A stretch of 23,333 nt of DNA, taken from NCBI GenBank assembly GCA_050258035.1, contig JBLMYA010000025.1, forward strand, positions 1 to 23,333, given 5' to 3'. This document shows positions 22,274 through 23,333 of this stretch, in pieces (positions within the stretch are counted from its first letter, which is position 1; each line of letters opens with the position of its first letter). The notes beneath the pieces were generated by a model. That model was not told the origin of the DNA. It ran no database searches and worked only from the letters and a program-made list of their open reading frames with translations. The stretch is from DATBLE01 sp050258035 (GTDB lineage Bacteria > Actinomycetota > Thermoleophilia > Gaiellales > Gaiellaceae). Made by a program: the position numbers and the translations under genes.

Positions 22274-23164
22274 ATGGCCGTCTCCGCTGCCGCCGAACCG
22301 CGTCCGGTCGCGTACGCGGCGCTGGTTGCGTTCCGCCCACGTCAGTGGACGAAGAATCTCCTGCTCTTCGCGGGCTTGCTCTTCGCGGGGAAGCTGGGTG
22401 AGACGAGCCTGTGGCCCGAGGCGATCGTCGCCTTCGTCGCCTACTGCGCCGCTTCCAGCGCCGCGTATCTCGCGAACGACGTTCGCGACGCGCCGCACGA
22501 CCGCGAGCATCCGGTCAAGCGGTTCCGTCCGGTCGCGGGCGGAGAGCTGCCGGTCCGGGTCGCGCTGGTCCTGTCGCTCGGCCTCGGCGTCGTCGCGCTC
22601 GGGCTCACGGCCTATCTCGGCCTCGGGTCGCTGGCGTTCATGGCCGGGTTCCTCGCGCTCCAGGCGGCCTACTCGGCGGGGCTCAAGCACATCGTGCTGA
22701 TCGACGTCCTCGCGATCGCGGCGCTGTTCGTCATCCGCGCGGGCGCAGGGGCGGAGGCGGTCGACGTGAGGATCTCGCCGTGGCTTCTGATCTGCACCGG
22801 GCTGCTTGCGCTCTTCCTCGCCCTCGGAAAACGCCGCGCCGAGCTCGTGCTCGTCGGAGCCGAGGAGACGCCCGGGCGGCCGGTACTCGAGGGCTACTCA
22901 CTCGTGCTCGTCGACCAGCTGGTCACGATCGTCGCGGCCTCGACCGTGATCGCGTACTCGCTGTACACGTTCACCGCGCGCGACTCGAAGGCGATGATGG
23001 CGACGATCCCGTTCGTCCTGTTCGGGGTGTTTCGATACCTGTACCTCGTGCACCGGCGGGACCTCGGCGAGGAGCCGGAGAACATCCTCCTGCGCGACCT
23101 GCCCACGCTCGCGTGCATCGCCGGCTGGACGGTGACGGCGGCGACCATCCTGGCGACGACCTAG
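22274..23164 (+). CDS. UbiA-family prenyltransferase, decaprenyl-phosphate phosphoribosyltransferase-like
   Basis: 296 residues, about eight or nine membrane helices. The N-terminal RPRQWTKNLLLFAGLLF and the metal/diphosphate motif N68-D-V-R-D72-A-P-H-D76 (followed by REHPVKRFRPVAGGELP) are those of UbiA proteins of the DPPR-synthase branch; the second polar region is YSAGLKHIVLIDVLAIAALFVIRAGAGA. In mycobacteria the enzyme transfers phosphoribose to decaprenyl phosphate on the way to arabinan precursors. In this organism the acceptor lipid and final glycan are not known, and no DprE-type epimerase is in view. Other UbiA substrates remain possible. Confidence 0.88.
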   Translation: MAVSAAAEPRPVAYAALVAFRPRQWTKNLLLFAGLLFAGKLGETSLWPEAIVAFVAYCAASSAAYLANDVRDAPHDREHPVKRFRPVAGGELPVRVALVLSLGLGVVALGLTAYLGLGSLAFMAGFLALQAAYSAGLKHIVLIDVLAIAALFVIRAGAGAEAVDVRISPWLLICTGLLALFLALGKRRAELVLVGAEETPGRPVLEGYSLVLVDQLVTIVAASTVIAYSLYTFTARDSKAMMATIPFVLFGVFRYLYLVHRRDLGEEPENILLRDLPTLACIAGWTVTAATILATT

Positions 23165-23190
23165 CCGGGCCGCCACGGGCCGACGCCGCG

Positions 23191-23333
23191 ATGTTGGATC
23201 TGCTGACACGCAAGCCGCTGATCGGGATGGTTCACCTGCCGGCGCTTCCCGGTGCGCCGAGGAACGAGCTGTCCGTCGCGGAGCTCGCTGAGTTCGCCGT
23301 CGCCGAGGCGCAGACGCTGGAGCGAGCGGGGCT
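23191..23333 (+). CDS. BtpA/SgcQ-family protein, N-terminal part (runs off the window)
   Basis: The first 47 residues read MLDLLTRKPLIGMVHLPALPGAPRNELSVAELAEFAVAEAQTLERAG. GMVHLPALPGAP is the hallmark of the BtpA family, TIM-barrel proteins named for a cyanobacterial factor needed for photosystem I assembly, with SgcQ relatives of unknown metabolic role. In a non-photosynthetic actinobacterium the function is unknown; a nucleoside- or sugar-related role is sometimes assumed. ATG at 23191 starts 26 nt after the UbiA-family stop on the same strand, so an operon is possible. Confidence 0.85.
   Translation, partial: MLDLLTRKPLIGMVHLPALPGAPRNELSVAELAEFAVAEAQTLERAG

Overview
The window is very GC-rich, gene-dense bacterial DNA with strong G/C bias at third codon positions, many GTG starts, short intergenic gaps and frequent stop/start overlaps. 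Together with a fused PafB-PafC regulator, an alpha/beta-hydrolase-cyclase fusion, a decaprenyl-phosphate phosphoribosyltransferase-like UbiA enzyme and leaderless-type promoters, this points to an actinobacterium. A deep-branching class such as Thermoleophilia (Gaiellales/Solirubrobacterales) is my best guess, but that is inference from gene content. I see no tRNA, rRNA, CRISPR array or transposase.

Layout. 1-1677 (minus): the start of a secreted beta-propeller protein (runs off the window), a secreted alpha/beta-hydrolase-like protein, and the C-terminal remnant of a secreted beta-sandwich protein. 1683-2287 (plus): an N-terminally truncated, frameshifted secreted beta-sandwich protein that meets the previous remnant head-to-head across an 8-bp inverted repeat. 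2359-3342 (minus): a quinone-oxidoreductase-type MDR dehydrogenase, divergent from 3365-6586 (plus): lipoprotein, queG (epoxyqueuosine reductase) and a membrane GAF histidine kinase, translationally overlapping. 6583-11946 (minus): fused PafBC DNA-damage regulator, a small protein with a zinc-knuckle-like tail, a SPOR-domain membrane protein, a double zinc-ribbon protein and an aldehyde dehydrogenase. 11972-14839 (plus): a cyclase with an apparently dead hydrolase domain, thiolase and an EVE/PUA-like protein. Then a pair of GTAACAG...CTGTTAC palindromes, a small CxxC protein (plus) and a CPA-type cation/proton antiporter (minus). 16428-17441 (plus): an enolase-superfamily protein whose 3' end runs into a 67-bp tandem repeat. 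17598-23333 (plus): a putative glycoside hydrolase, an Amidase_2-type amidase, a small secreted protein coupled to an OmpR-type response regulator and histidine kinase, a UbiA-family prenyltransferase and the start of a BtpA-family protein.

The most coherent non-gene signal is a promoter architecture. A -10-like hexamer (TANNNT or NANNNT) lies 5-8 nt, often exactly 6 nt, upstream of the start codon of many genes, with no Shine-Dalgarno sequence. This implies leaderless mRNAs. Three divergent gene pairs (3342/3365, 11946/11972, 16407/16428) have only 20-25 bp between start codons and carry back-to-back -10 elements inside that gap. In the first pair the geometry is symmetric and places a non-standard ATC codon as the initiator of the dehydrogenase.

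No obviously new multi-gene defence or biosynthetic system is evident. The best candidates for undescribed biology are the hydrolase-cyclase sensor with all three catalytic positions changed, the compact bidirectional leaderless promoters with a possible ATC start, the paired palindromes, the 67-bp repeat abutting the enolase-like gene, and the paired zinc-ribbon/SPOR genes.
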